A DNA stretch of 63,715 nt from the NCBI GenBank assembly GCA_035294305.1, contig DATGLD010000017.1:1-63715 (forward strand), read 5' to 3'. Position numbers and translations under genes: made by a program. Of this stretch, positions 16,010 through 23,165 are shown in pieces; the first letter of the stretch is position 1; each line of letters opens with the position of its first letter. The notes under the pieces are model-generated. The model saw only the letters and a program-made list of their open reading frames with translations, had not been told where the DNA came from and did not search any database. The stretch comes from DASRBN01 sp035294305. Its GTDB lineage: Bacteria > Chloroflexota > Ktedonobacteria > Ktedonobacterales > Ktedonobacteraceae.

Positions 16010-17080
16010 GTGGACGACGAATCTGAAATCAACCGCAGGAGAACCTCTTTGCCAGCGTATCATCACACCGGAGATCGATTTGCAGGACGCCGCGTCGTCA
16101 CGATAGGTGGCGGTTCAGGAACATTCTCTTTTCTCTCGCATCTGAAAAAATACCCTTTCAATATCACCGCCATCGTCACCATGTCGGATAGCGGCGGCAG
16201 TTCCCGCAGGTTGATGGATGAATTTCGTCGCCAGTTGCCGCTGGGCGATTTGCGCATGTCACTGGTCGCGCTGGCCCGCAATGGGGCCTTATGGCGTGAA
16301 GTATTTATGCACCGCTTCGAGCAATCAGAAGACTATGATGAACGTGAAACGGTTCGCGGTGTAGCCGGCCACAGCCTGGGCAATCTTATCCTCAAAGGGC
16401 TACAGGACATTAACAATGGTGATCTCCTGCTGGCCATCGAAGACGCCCAGGAATTGCTTAACACAGCCGGCCGCGTCCTGCCGGTCACCCTTTCACAAAC
16501 AAGCATTTGCGCGGAACTTGCGGATGGCACAACCATCTGCGGCGAAACGGATATCGATACCAGGGGGAAGAAGAATCTTGGCCAACTCTCACCAATCGTA
16601 TGCTTGCGTTTGCAGCCCGAAGACGCACCCGGCTGCGCCCAGGCGATACGAGCCATCAAGCGGGCGGATACGATTATTATCGGCCCTGGCGACCTCTATA
16701 CCAGCCTGCTGCCCAATCTGCTTGTAAAAGATGTTGCGCGTGCTGTGCGTGAGTCTGATGCTGAAAAAGTGTATGTTTGCAATCTGATGACCAAACATGG
16801 TGAAACGGATGGCTTCAAAGCTTCTGACTTTGTCAGGGAGATTCACAAATACCTGGGCGGGCATGTGGATCGTGTTCTTGCCAATGATGGCCCATTCCCT
16901 CCCGATGTGCTGACAACGTATGCCCAGGAAGTCAGCGAGCCGGTCATAGCCGACCGCGCACAACTATTACGCCTGGTGCCTCATGTGGTCATCGAACCAC
17001 TGAACCTGGAGAACGACCGGCTTGCGCGCCACGATCCTGAACGCCTGGTCCGTGCCATCTTTCCTAGCGACGAATGGTGA
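16010..17080 (+). CDS. yvcK: YvcK/CofD-like gluconeogenesis factor
   Basis: The 356-aa form starts at GTG 16010, with AAGGA seven bases upstream; an ATG 135 bases earlier has no such site. Conserved family blocks run through the protein: VVTIGGGSGTFSFLSHLKK, MSDSGGSSRRL, LPLGDLRMSLVAL, GHSLGNLILKGL, IIGPGDLYTSLLPNLLV and NLMTKHGETDGF. YvcK binds UDP-sugars and is needed for normal growth and cell shape on gluconeogenic carbon sources in Firmicutes. In many genomes it lies between rapZ and whiA; neither is next to it here. It is convergent with the GYD gene. Confidence 0.9.
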   Translation: MDDESEINRRRTSLPAYHHTGDRFAGRRVVTIGGGSGTFSFLSHLKKYPFNITAIVTMSDSGGSSRRLMDEFRRQLPLGDLRMSLVALARNGALWREVFMHRFEQSEDYDERETVRGVAGHSLGNLILKGLQDINNGDLLLAIEDAQELLNTAGRVLPVTLSQTSICAELADGTTICGETDIDTRGKKNLGQLSPIVCLRLQPEDAPGCAQAIRAIKRADTIIIGPGDLYTSLLPNLLVKDVARAVRESDAEKVYVCNLMTKHGETDGFKASDFVREIHKYLGGHVDRVLANDGPFPPDVLTTYAQEVSEPVIADRAQLLRLVPHVVIEPLNLENDRLARHDPERLVRAIFPSDEW

Positions 17081-17090
17081 ACGATGAAAA

Positions 17091-17384
17091 CTAACGCATG
17101 CCGCGCGCGATTTCCTCGAATTCCTCACGTGGAAATGCGCGCATGGTCTGGGTGCGCACGCTGCCCTGTGCGATAGTGCCAAGGATCAGGCGAGCCGCCG
17201 TCTGGTCATCGGGAACCTCGGTTATGATCACATAATCAAACGACCCCATTACCAGGTAGAAACCGACCAGCCGCCCTCCGGCTTCTTTTACCGCTGTGTC
17301 TAATGTCTGCAACCGCTGTGGCGCATTCTTGATCTCTTTAAAACCCTGCTCGGTAAGATTGACCAGGCTAATGTAGGTTGGCAT
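17091..17384 (-). CDS. GYD-domain protein
   Basis: The ATG at 17384 is preceded by GGAGGAAC and yields 97 aa. It starts MPTYISLVNLTEQGFKEI and continues with VKEAGGRLVGFYLVMGSFDYV, the standard GYD-domain pattern, where the conserved G(S/Y)D segment is GSFD. The fold is a small ferredoxin-like alpha/beta domain, often found as a stand-alone cytoplasmic protein of unknown activity. It ends 11 bp from the yvcK stop, so the two genes converge with almost no gap. Confidence 0.85.
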   Translation of the reverse strand: MPTYISLVNLTEQGFKEIKNAPQRLQTLDTAVKEAGGRLVGFYLVMGSFDYVIITEVPDDQTAARLILGTIAQGSVRTQTMRAFPREEFEEIARGMR

Positions 17385-17510
17385 AGGTGTTCCTCCATTC
17401 GCTGACAACCCTGGCATAGCATTCACGATACATTCAACTCTACTACTGATTGTACTCATTCTAACAACTATATACAAGCTCATCGTTATGGGCATTCCGC
17501 AGCGAGAGCG

Positions 17511-17564
17511 CCTGGTGCCTGTCGCCACATGCCGAGAAGGACAGACACCAGGTACCGTCCCTAC
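17511..17564. repeat. Degenerate GTAGGGAC palindromic repeat, copy 3
   Basis: CCTGGTGCCTGTC (17511-17523) pairs with GACAGACACCAGG (17540-17552) with one mismatch, and the outer end GTCCCTAC (17557-17564) is kept only on the right. The inner arm resembles the inner part of copies 1 and 4. The TAG stop of the upstream minus-strand membrane gene lies in this outer end at 17561-17563. Confidence 0.6.
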
Positions 17565-18973
17565 GGGATGGATACTTTTCGAAAGTACACCCACCCCTCA
17601 CCAAACCCGGCCAGCGCGCCCACCAGCGCATTCAATGCATAATGCTGCCCGGCATTGCCACCAATCACAACAAGCCCGCTATTGAGCAACAGGTACGCCA
17701 GGGCTGCCAGTATGACGCCGATATAGGGCCGCGCAAACCATGTCATCATCACAAACCCTGGCGGGTGGGCGATAGTCTGTTTTCTCAAAGTAAGAATACC
17801 ACTTACACAGGCTCCCAATAAACCATAAACCAGGACATACCAGGGCACAGCCAGTACCGTAAAGTTGACCGCAAGTACGGTATTCCCATATCCAAGCGCC
17901 TGCAAGAACGCCAGCGTAAGCGTGGCTAGCAACAGGAGAACCAGGTAAAGCGCAAAGGCAGTTAACCAGCGGGCCGGATAGTCTGCCGGTAGGACATCCT
18001 GTCCGGGCTGATTCGACTTCTCTTTAACGCTATCAGTATCTGTCGTGCCTTTCACTATGGGTAGTGGCTCCGTATTCCGCTCAACCGGCCCGACCACAGT
18101 TTTTTCCCGCGTCTCAATTCCGGCTGCCACGAACTCTTTCAATTCCGTGAGATAGTTACCGGGCAATTGCTGCCGCGCGGCATATGCTAGCAGTTGTTGA
18201 GCATAGGCTGACCGCATTTCCTGGTACTGGGATGGCGACCAGGGTGATTGTCCTTGGCGCGTGATGGGGGCAATATAGGTCAGGCAAGTTACTGCGCGTT
18301 TGCGATATATCTCTTGCACAGTGACTTCTAACGGCGCAAATACGGTCGCTCCGTGAATCTTATCCAGTAGAGAAAGCTCTTCGCCATTTCGCTCGGCTAA
18401 ACAGCGAGGGATACGATATAATATGCCCCATACCGCAGCATCCGATTGCTGAGTAGGTACGATTGTTGCTGCTACCTGGCCCGGACGCACCTCAACGCCA
18501 GCAGGCAGGATGCGGTAGCCGTTCAAAACGGCCGGCCCATACGTGAAAGCCTGGCCATTTAGCCGTTCAGGACTATTCAAATAGGCGCTCTCTATCTCGA
18601 GGCCATATTCAAAAAGCCACAGGAACCCGGATGGTTCCTGGTCGCGAGATTCTTGTTTGCTCTCTGACTGTAAAGGAACCAGTTCTATGGGCTTTGAAGT
18701 GGCAGCTTCCCCATCGTCATAATCTTCTGGCAAGGATGGGGCCTCTGGAGGCGCAGATGGAAATTCCGCGCTGGAGTGCGGCGATGATTGCCTGGATAAA
18801 CGGAGTTGATCTGCTCGGGCAGAGCTTAGCCCGGGCGTACGCGGAGGTGGCGTGTTGTCACGCACAATCGTCACGCCCGGACTAATTAAATCCTCTGTAA
18901 TCGATATTTCCTTCACATGCTGTCCATCAACTACGCTCGCCTGCTGATTGTTTTGTTCGCTTCTGGTATCCAT
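17561..18973 (-). CDS. Membrane protein with degenerate gamma-glutamylcyclotransferase-like domain
   Basis: The ATG at 18973 follows GAAGGG and gives 470 aa. An acidic, Pro/Ser-rich N-terminal region of about 120 residues precedes a GGCT-like domain (about 125-245): LFEYGLEIESAYL, then AFTYGPAVLNGYRILP, AAVWGILYRIP and SLLDKIHGA. In active GGCT enzymes the corresponding LD..EG carries the catalytic Glu; here it is His, so catalysis is doubtful. A linker leads to four hydrophobic spans at the C-terminus. The protein is probably membrane-held with the GGCT-like domain in the cytoplasm. Its job is unknown. The stop codon lies in repeat copy 3. Confidence 0.6.
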   Translation of the reverse strand: MDTRSEQNNQQASVVDGQHVKEISITEDLISPGVTIVRDNTPPPRTPGLSSARADQLRLSRQSSPHSSAEFPSAPPEAPSLPEDYDDGEAATSKPIELVPLQSESKQESRDQEPSGFLWLFEYGLEIESAYLNSPERLNGQAFTYGPAVLNGYRILPAGVEVRPGQVAATIVPTQQSDAAVWGILYRIPRCLAERNGEELSLLDKIHGATVFAPLEVTVQEIYRKRAVTCLTYIAPITRQGQSPWSPSQYQEMRSAYAQQLLAYAARQQLPGNYLTELKEFVAAGIETREKTVVGPVERNTEPLPIVKGTTDTDSVKEKSNQPGQDVLPADYPARWLTAFALYLVLLLLATLTLAFLQALGYGNTVLAVNFTVLAVPWYVLVYGLLGACVSGILTLRKQTIAHPPGFVMMTWFARPYIGVILAALAYLLLNSGLVVIGGNAGQHYALNALVGALAGFGEGWVYFRKVSIP

Positions 18974-19080
18974 GAAAATCCCTTCACTTCCCACATGGCT
19001 ATGAGATAATTGTTATCTCTGCTACCAGGATACCGGTATTCTCGCCTTTCACCAAATGAATAGGACTCTTGATGCCTGGT

Positions 19081-19187
19081 GATTCTCTAGAAGTACCGGG
19101 CCACAGAAGTTCAGACTGGCGAACGGCTTCGCGTGAGGCTTCTTCGCCGGCTTATAGCGAAGCGCCAGTTAATATGGATAGAGAATC
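19081..19187. other. Structured inverted-repeat element between two minus-strand genes
   Basis: The 9-bp arms GATTCTCTA (19081-19089) and TAGAGAATC (19179-19187) enclose a second stem, ACTGGCG (19115-19121) with CGCCAGT (19163-19169) and CTTCGC with GCGAAG just inside it. The element begins at the stop of the eIF2B-like gene. It could act as a bidirectional RNA hairpin or be one more interspersed repeat type. No T-run follows. Confidence 0.4.
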
Positions 19188-20056
19188 TAGACTATACCTT
19201 TAAAGGAGGACACAATTTGTTCTATCTTTTCCCCGCTTAATATCCCCTGTTCGCTAATAACCGCGGTAATAAGGTGCGCAGGGGTGCGATCAAAATAGAA
19301 ATTGCGTACCGTTACACCGGGAATGGATTGATCCAGCACTTCCGATGGCTCTTTTTCCTCTAACTGCGCGAGGTCGCCAGACCAGCCATGTGGAGAGATC
19401 TTCAACGTCTCGCATAGCACGTAAAAGGGAAGGCGATGCCCCTGAGCCGCCCACCCCAGCAGCGCGGTACCGGCTTTGTTCAGCACATCGCCATTCGCCA
19501 GCACCGAATCTGCCCCCACTACGACCGCCTGGCATTGAGGCAGAAAAATATCCGCCTGCGCATCGGTAATCAGTGTCACTGCCATAGCATGCCCGCTCAA
19601 TGCCTTCGCCATCTCGCGTCCTTCGTAGCGCGGGCGGCCTTCCAGCACAATAACGCGCTCGATCTGCTCGCGGCAGGAGACCAGTACGTCCAGCACCGTG
19701 CCTGAGATACTACCGGTCATCAATGTTCCATGCAAGAAAGGACGAGCATGCTCTGTAATATGCTCTATAGCGGTATCATATTCCTTCAGCAAGCGCTCCG
19801 CCTCGCGCGCCATGCCCTCTACCCCATCCGGCGCGGAGAGAATGCGCCCGGTTGCCCCCGCCAGCGCGGCCATAGCCGGGCGGGCGTGCGCCAGTTCCGA
19901 ACCCGCCTGCTGCAATTGTCGCAAGCGTTCACCAGCGGAAATATTCGCCTGACTCGCTATGTCGTGCAAGATCGAGATCGTCTCATGCACCAGCCAGCGC
20001 GAGCCATGCTCACGGTCATTGCGCACCTGGTCAATGCGCTGCTCGAAATCACTCAT
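19187..20056 (-). CDS. eIF2B-alpha/MtnA-like isomerase-fold protein
   Basis: The 289-aa protein has the C-terminal Rossmann-like core of the IF-2B family: MTGSISGTVLDVL, VIVLEGRPRYEGREMAK, VVVGADSVLANGDVLNKAGT and NFYFDRTPAHLITAVI. Members include methylthioribose-1-phosphate isomerase and ribose-1,5-bisphosphate isomerase, besides eIF2B itself; the group member cannot be set by eye. A small-molecule sugar-phosphate isomerase in the cytoplasm is the best guess. The ATG at 20056 has GAGAGGAG five bases upstream. No methionine-salvage or RuBisCO genes lie nearby. Confidence 0.78.
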   Translation of the reverse strand: MSDFEQRIDQVRNDREHGSRWLVHETISILHDIASQANISAGERLRQLQQAGSELAHARPAMAALAGATGRILSAPDGVEGMAREAERLLKEYDTAIEHITEHARPFLHGTLMTGSISGTVLDVLVSCREQIERVIVLEGRPRYEGREMAKALSGHAMAVTLITDAQADIFLPQCQAVVVGADSVLANGDVLNKAGTALLGWAAQGHRLPFYVLCETLKISPHGWSGDLAQLEEKEPSEVLDQSIPGVTVRNFYFDRTPAHLITAVISEQGILSGEKIEQIVSSFKGIV

Positions 20057-20214
20057 TTCACTCCTCTCTCATTGTGCGGGGGTATGAATTGGCCAGGGAT
20101 ACTTCCCTTTCGTTCCTCTGATCTTAACCATATACTCACAACACTATCATCTTTAATACTTTAATCCCCGAAGTGGGATAGATTCCATCTTCCATTCTCA
20201 CACTCACCTCTATC

Positions 20215-20473
20215 ATTGGCCCACTTCCTATGGGCCAATTGGCCTTGTAATTAGCCTTAAAGATAAGTTACACTTCTATTGGTATGTGCCAATTCAATCG
20301 GGTCATCCTGCTGAATTTTGACAATCGAATCGCGGAATGGGATAGGGGGGCAAAGACAGGCCCCAGCCGCTGTCCCTGCCGGGGACAATGATCGGGATTC
20401 TCCCATTCGATGGGCAACATTCAGCAGGAGCGACGAACCCATTGCTCGTCCATTTGATTGGTCTAAGCCAATC
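20215..20473. promoter_or_regulatory. Cluster of GCCAAT/ATTGGC palindromes upstream of the MocR gene
   Basis: The 428-bp gap contains TTGGCCCA/TGGGCCAA (20216-20238, 7-base centre), the overlapping 12-bp palindrome GGCCAATTGGCC (20233-20244), a lone GCCAAT (20288-20293), and GATTGG/CCAATC (20456-20473) lying 11 bp upstream of the MocR start and touching its ribosome site. MocR regulators commonly bind repeats next to their own gene, so autoregulation is likely. This is inferred from position and repetition. Confidence 0.45.
20349..20380. repeat. Degenerate short copy of the GGGACAGC repeat family
   Basis: GGCAAAGACAGG (20349-20360) faces GCTGTCCCTGCC (20369-20380) with 9 of 12 positions pairing. 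The right part, CCGCTGTCCCTGCC, matches the arm of copies 2 and 4 with one change. It lies in the gap before the MocR gene, on no coding sequence. Confidence 0.4.
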
Positions 20474-20484
20474 AGGAGGAAAAC

Positions 20485-22065
20485 ATGCGACAGCACTCAA
20501 ATCAGTATTCGCCAAGACCATTATTTACGGCACCGATCCATACACTCATCCAGCTTGAACGCCATAGCGGTTTGCCATTATACCGGCAGATTTGCCAGCG
20601 CCTGCGAGAGGCAATCCTGTCAGGCGAGCTGGCCGAGGGTACGCGCCTGCCTACCGAGCGTATGCTGGCGAGTGAATTGGGTGTCAATCGAACCACCGTC
20701 ATGAATGCTTATAACGAACTGGCCAGCGAGGGTTTGATTGAGGGACATGTTGGGCGCGGTACGCTCGTGAAACGCAATCATATTATACACGATAGCGATG
20801 CTTTCGAGGACGAGGCGGCCTCCTGGCTCTTAGGATTGCCGGCGGGAGAGCGCGAAATTCTTGGCCCGGACGCCGGTATGTTGAGCGAACTGGCATCGGC
20901 GGGGCAGCGCAGGGAAATTTTGTCGCTGGCACCCGGTTCCCCTGCTCCCAACCTGCTGCCCGCGCAGATGCTGCGTACTATTTTCTCCGAGGGCCTTCTG
21001 GCAGCAAGCCAGGCCGCGCTCGGCTACTGCCCGGTCGAGGGACTGCACAGCCTGCGCAAGGGTATCGCAGCGCGTATGCGCGGGCGCGGTGTCGCCGTAG
21101 ACGCGCAGCATATCCTGATCCTCTCCGGCTCAACCCAGGGAGTTGGACTGATCGGGCGCTTCCTGCTCAATCCGGGTGATGAAGTGGTGGTCGAGGTGCC
21201 TACGTACCTGGGTGCGATCCAGGCATTTCGCTCGCTGAACGCACGCGTCATCGGCGTGCCGATGGATAGCGATGGGATTCGTGTCGATCTGCTGGAATCG
21301 ATTCTGGCGCGCCGCCGCCCGCGCTTCATCTACACACAGCCAGTATTTCAAAATCCAACGGGTGTCGTGATGTCACAGGAGCGCCGCCGCCGCCTGCTGC
21401 TGCTGGCGAAGCGCTATCAAACGCCAATTTTAGAAGATGATCCCTATGGTGAAATCTACTTTGATGGGAAAGCCCCGCAGCCATTGAAGGCGCTGGATAC
21501 GAATGGACAGGTGCTTTACCTGAGCACCTTTTCTAAAATACTTGCCCCTGGCCTGCGCGTGGCCTGGATGGCGGCGCCAGAACTCATCATCGAGCGCCTT
21601 ACCTTACATAAGCAAATCTTTGATCTGACTACGAACTCCATAGGACAGTGGGCCGTTTCAGAAGTCATACGCCGCAGCCTGCTGGATGAACACCTGGCAA
21701 CGCTGCGCCAGCAGTATAGGTATAAACGCGATCTGATGTTGCAGGCAATCGGCAGGTACTGGCCAGCCGAGGTGCGTGTCAATACTCCCAACGGCGGTTT
21801 TCACCTGTGGTGCCGCTTGCCCGGCGATATGCGCGCCCGCACCCTGCTGCGTGAAGCCGCCACCGAGCAGGTTGCTTTCCTGATCGGAGAGCCATTCCAC
21901 GTCGATGGAGGCGGTCAACAACACTTTCGCCTGAGCTACGCCTTCCCCGTCGAAGAAGACATCGAAGAAGGCGTAAAGCGTATAGGCAAGGCCATCAAAC
22001 GCTTGATCGAACGGCGCTCCTCGCGTGAGGAGCAGAGGCAGGTTGAGCATATACCAATGGTGTAG
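20485..22065 (+). CDS. MocR-type GntR regulator with aminotransferase domain
   Basis: The 526-aa protein has a GntR winged helix at about residues 25-95 (LPLYRQICQRLREAI, then TRLPTERMLASELGVNRTTV) and a fold-type I aminotransferase domain from about 140. PLP binding is supported by the YLSTFSKILAPGLRVAW segment with Lys351 and by FQNPTGV and LEDDPYGEIYF. MocR proteins use PLP or amino-acid adducts as signals to control vitamin B6, GABA or other genes; the target here is unknown. AGGAGG precedes the ATG. Palindromes directly upstream suggest it controls itself. It is convergent with the sigma-like gene. Confidence 0.87.
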   Translation: MRQHSNQYSPRPLFTAPIHTLIQLERHSGLPLYRQICQRLREAILSGELAEGTRLPTERMLASELGVNRTTVMNAYNELASEGLIEGHVGRGTLVKRNHIIHDSDAFEDEAASWLLGLPAGEREILGPDAGMLSELASAGQRREILSLAPGSPAPNLLPAQMLRTIFSEGLLAASQAALGYCPVEGLHSLRKGIAARMRGRGVAVDAQHILILSGSTQGVGLIGRFLLNPGDEVVVEVPTYLGAIQAFRSLNARVIGVPMDSDGIRVDLLESILARRRPRFIYTQPVFQNPTGVVMSQERRRRLLLLAKRYQTPILEDDPYGEIYFDGKAPQPLKALDTNGQVLYLSTFSKILAPGLRVAWMAAPELIIERLTLHKQIFDLTTNSIGQWAVSEVIRRSLLDEHLATLRQQYRYKRDLMLQAIGRYWPAEVRVNTPNGGFHLWCRLPGDMRARTLLREAATEQVAFLIGEPFHVDGGGQQHFRLSYAFPVEEDIEEGVKRIGKAIKRLIERRSSREEQRQVEHIPMV

Positions 22066-22125
22066 CTCATTGCCCCCGCTTCCCCTTTATGAATCGACCG
22101 GGGCCAATAAGAGGATGGAGCAGAT

Positions 22126-22791
22126 TCATCTTCTTTTTCCCCTATATGCTGCCATATCTAGATCCATATGCCGCGCAATATTGCTTCTTGCCGCTCCAAA
22201 AGAGGCCTGTAACAGGTGACGCTCCTTCTCATCATCCGGCCATTCATAGCCCGTATCCAGGCCGTGCGCTTCACAGGCATCCAAAAATTGATCCAGGTCG
22301 TCCACCCGATCCCTCGCGGTACAAAACGCGACGTGCCTCTGCCGGGCATGGAGCCTGGCTATGGCGCTGGTTATGTCCGATAAAAGCTCCGCCACCGCCT
22401 CTTCTTGCTCCACAATATGTTCTGGCGAGTCCAGTTCTTCGCAGAACGTCTCCACCATGAAGTCGGCAGAAAGTTCCCCATCTATGTCCGTCCGCAAAGA
22501 GACATGCTCCCTCAATTGACGCAGTATATTCACGACCTCGTTATGGACGATCCTTCGAAGATACGCCCTGGGATTATCGATATCTTTCTTTTGCAGCGCC
22601 TGCCAGAGCTTGATGCGAGACACCTGCGTCAGATCATCTACGTCGAAATCCACGTGCGTGAACATACTGCCGCTAACAGGCAATGCTTTCCTGGCCAGAA
22701 GTTGAATATACCAATCGATCTCTTCTAATACACGCTCAATATCAGGATCAGCATCGGAAATGGATGGACCAGGTAAACCAATTGTGCCCAT
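22126..22791 (-). CDS. Sigma-70 region 2-like protein (ECF-like)
   Basis: The ATG at 22791 follows GAGGAGG and gives 221 aa. Residues about 35-100 resemble sigma region 2: DVDDLTQVSRIKLWQALQKK and ARAYLRRIVHNEVVNILRQ-like helices. A region 4-like tail follows (SAIARLHARQRHVAF) but the helix-turn-helix is poorly kept, so it may be a divergent ECF factor or a sigma-derived regulator. Six Cys and many acidic residues occur. It is divergent from the RSH-STAND operon across a 374-bp AT-rich gap and shares a motif with it, so the two may be functionally linked. Confidence 0.6.
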   Translation of the reverse strand: MGTIGLPGPSISDADPDIERVLEEIDWYIQLLARKALPVSGSMFTHVDFDVDDLTQVSRIKLWQALQKKDIDNPRAYLRRIVHNEVVNILRQLREHVSLRTDIDGELSADFMVETFCEELDSPEHIVEQEEAVAELLSDITSAIARLHARQRHVAFCTARDRVDDLDQFLDACEAHGLDTGYEWPDDEKERHLLQASFGAARSNIARHMDLDMAAYRGKRR

Positions 22792-22835
22792 GATGACCTC
22801 CTCTGGTTTGCCACTCTGAATATTTACGTAATTAT

Positions 22836-22864
22836 TATATACTTTATTTTTATGATAATTACAA
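22836..22864 (-). promoter_or_regulatory. Candidate promoter of the sigma-like gene
   Basis: On the minus strand TTGTAA (22864-22859), a 17-base spacer and TATATA (22841-22836) form a promoter that would start transcription about 38 bases before the ATG, leaving room for the GAGGAGG site. It overlaps the outward-facing TGTAATTATCATA motif. Confidence 0.4.
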
Positions 22865-23044
22865 TATATAAAAATTAGGAACCATAAGTGATGGGTTATG
22901 AGTGATGAGATGTCGTAATGGCAGGGCAAGGATATGAAGCAAGAAAACAGCATAAAAGGCACCTGGTGCTCGTATAAACAGCCTATACTCGCGGCCAAAA
23001 ACGTAGCGAAAATATATATATCACTACTCTTTGTAATTATTATA
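22851..23044. promoter_or_regulatory. Mirrored TGTAATTAT(C/T)ATA motifs in a divergent intergenic region
   Basis: TGTAATTATCATA on the minus strand (22863-22851) and TGTAATTATTATA on the plus strand (23032-23044) differ at one base and each points toward its own gene. The plus copy also pairs with AATTACA at 23056-23062 just upstream of the -35 at 23071. A 12-base core, GTAATTATTATA, recurs at 22828-22839. One regulator may bind both promoters. The remainder of the 374-bp gap is AT-rich without other recognised signals. Confidence 0.45.
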
Positions 23045-23070
23045 GGACGCGAAGAAATTACATTTTGGGC

Positions 23071-23100
23071 TTGACAAAGCTGCTATGCTAAGGGTATGCT
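23071..23100 (+). promoter_or_regulatory. Sigma-70 promoter for the RSH-STAND operon
   Basis: TTGACA (23071-23076) is a consensus -35 box; after 18 bases comes TATGCT (23095-23100). The predicted start leaves a leader of about 58 bases with AGGGGAGA before the ATG at 23166. Confidence 0.6.
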
Positions 23101-23165
23101 GGAGATTAGGCAGTGTGATTAGTAAAAAAGTGTTATCATTCCTTTACGGATAGGGGAGAATAATT

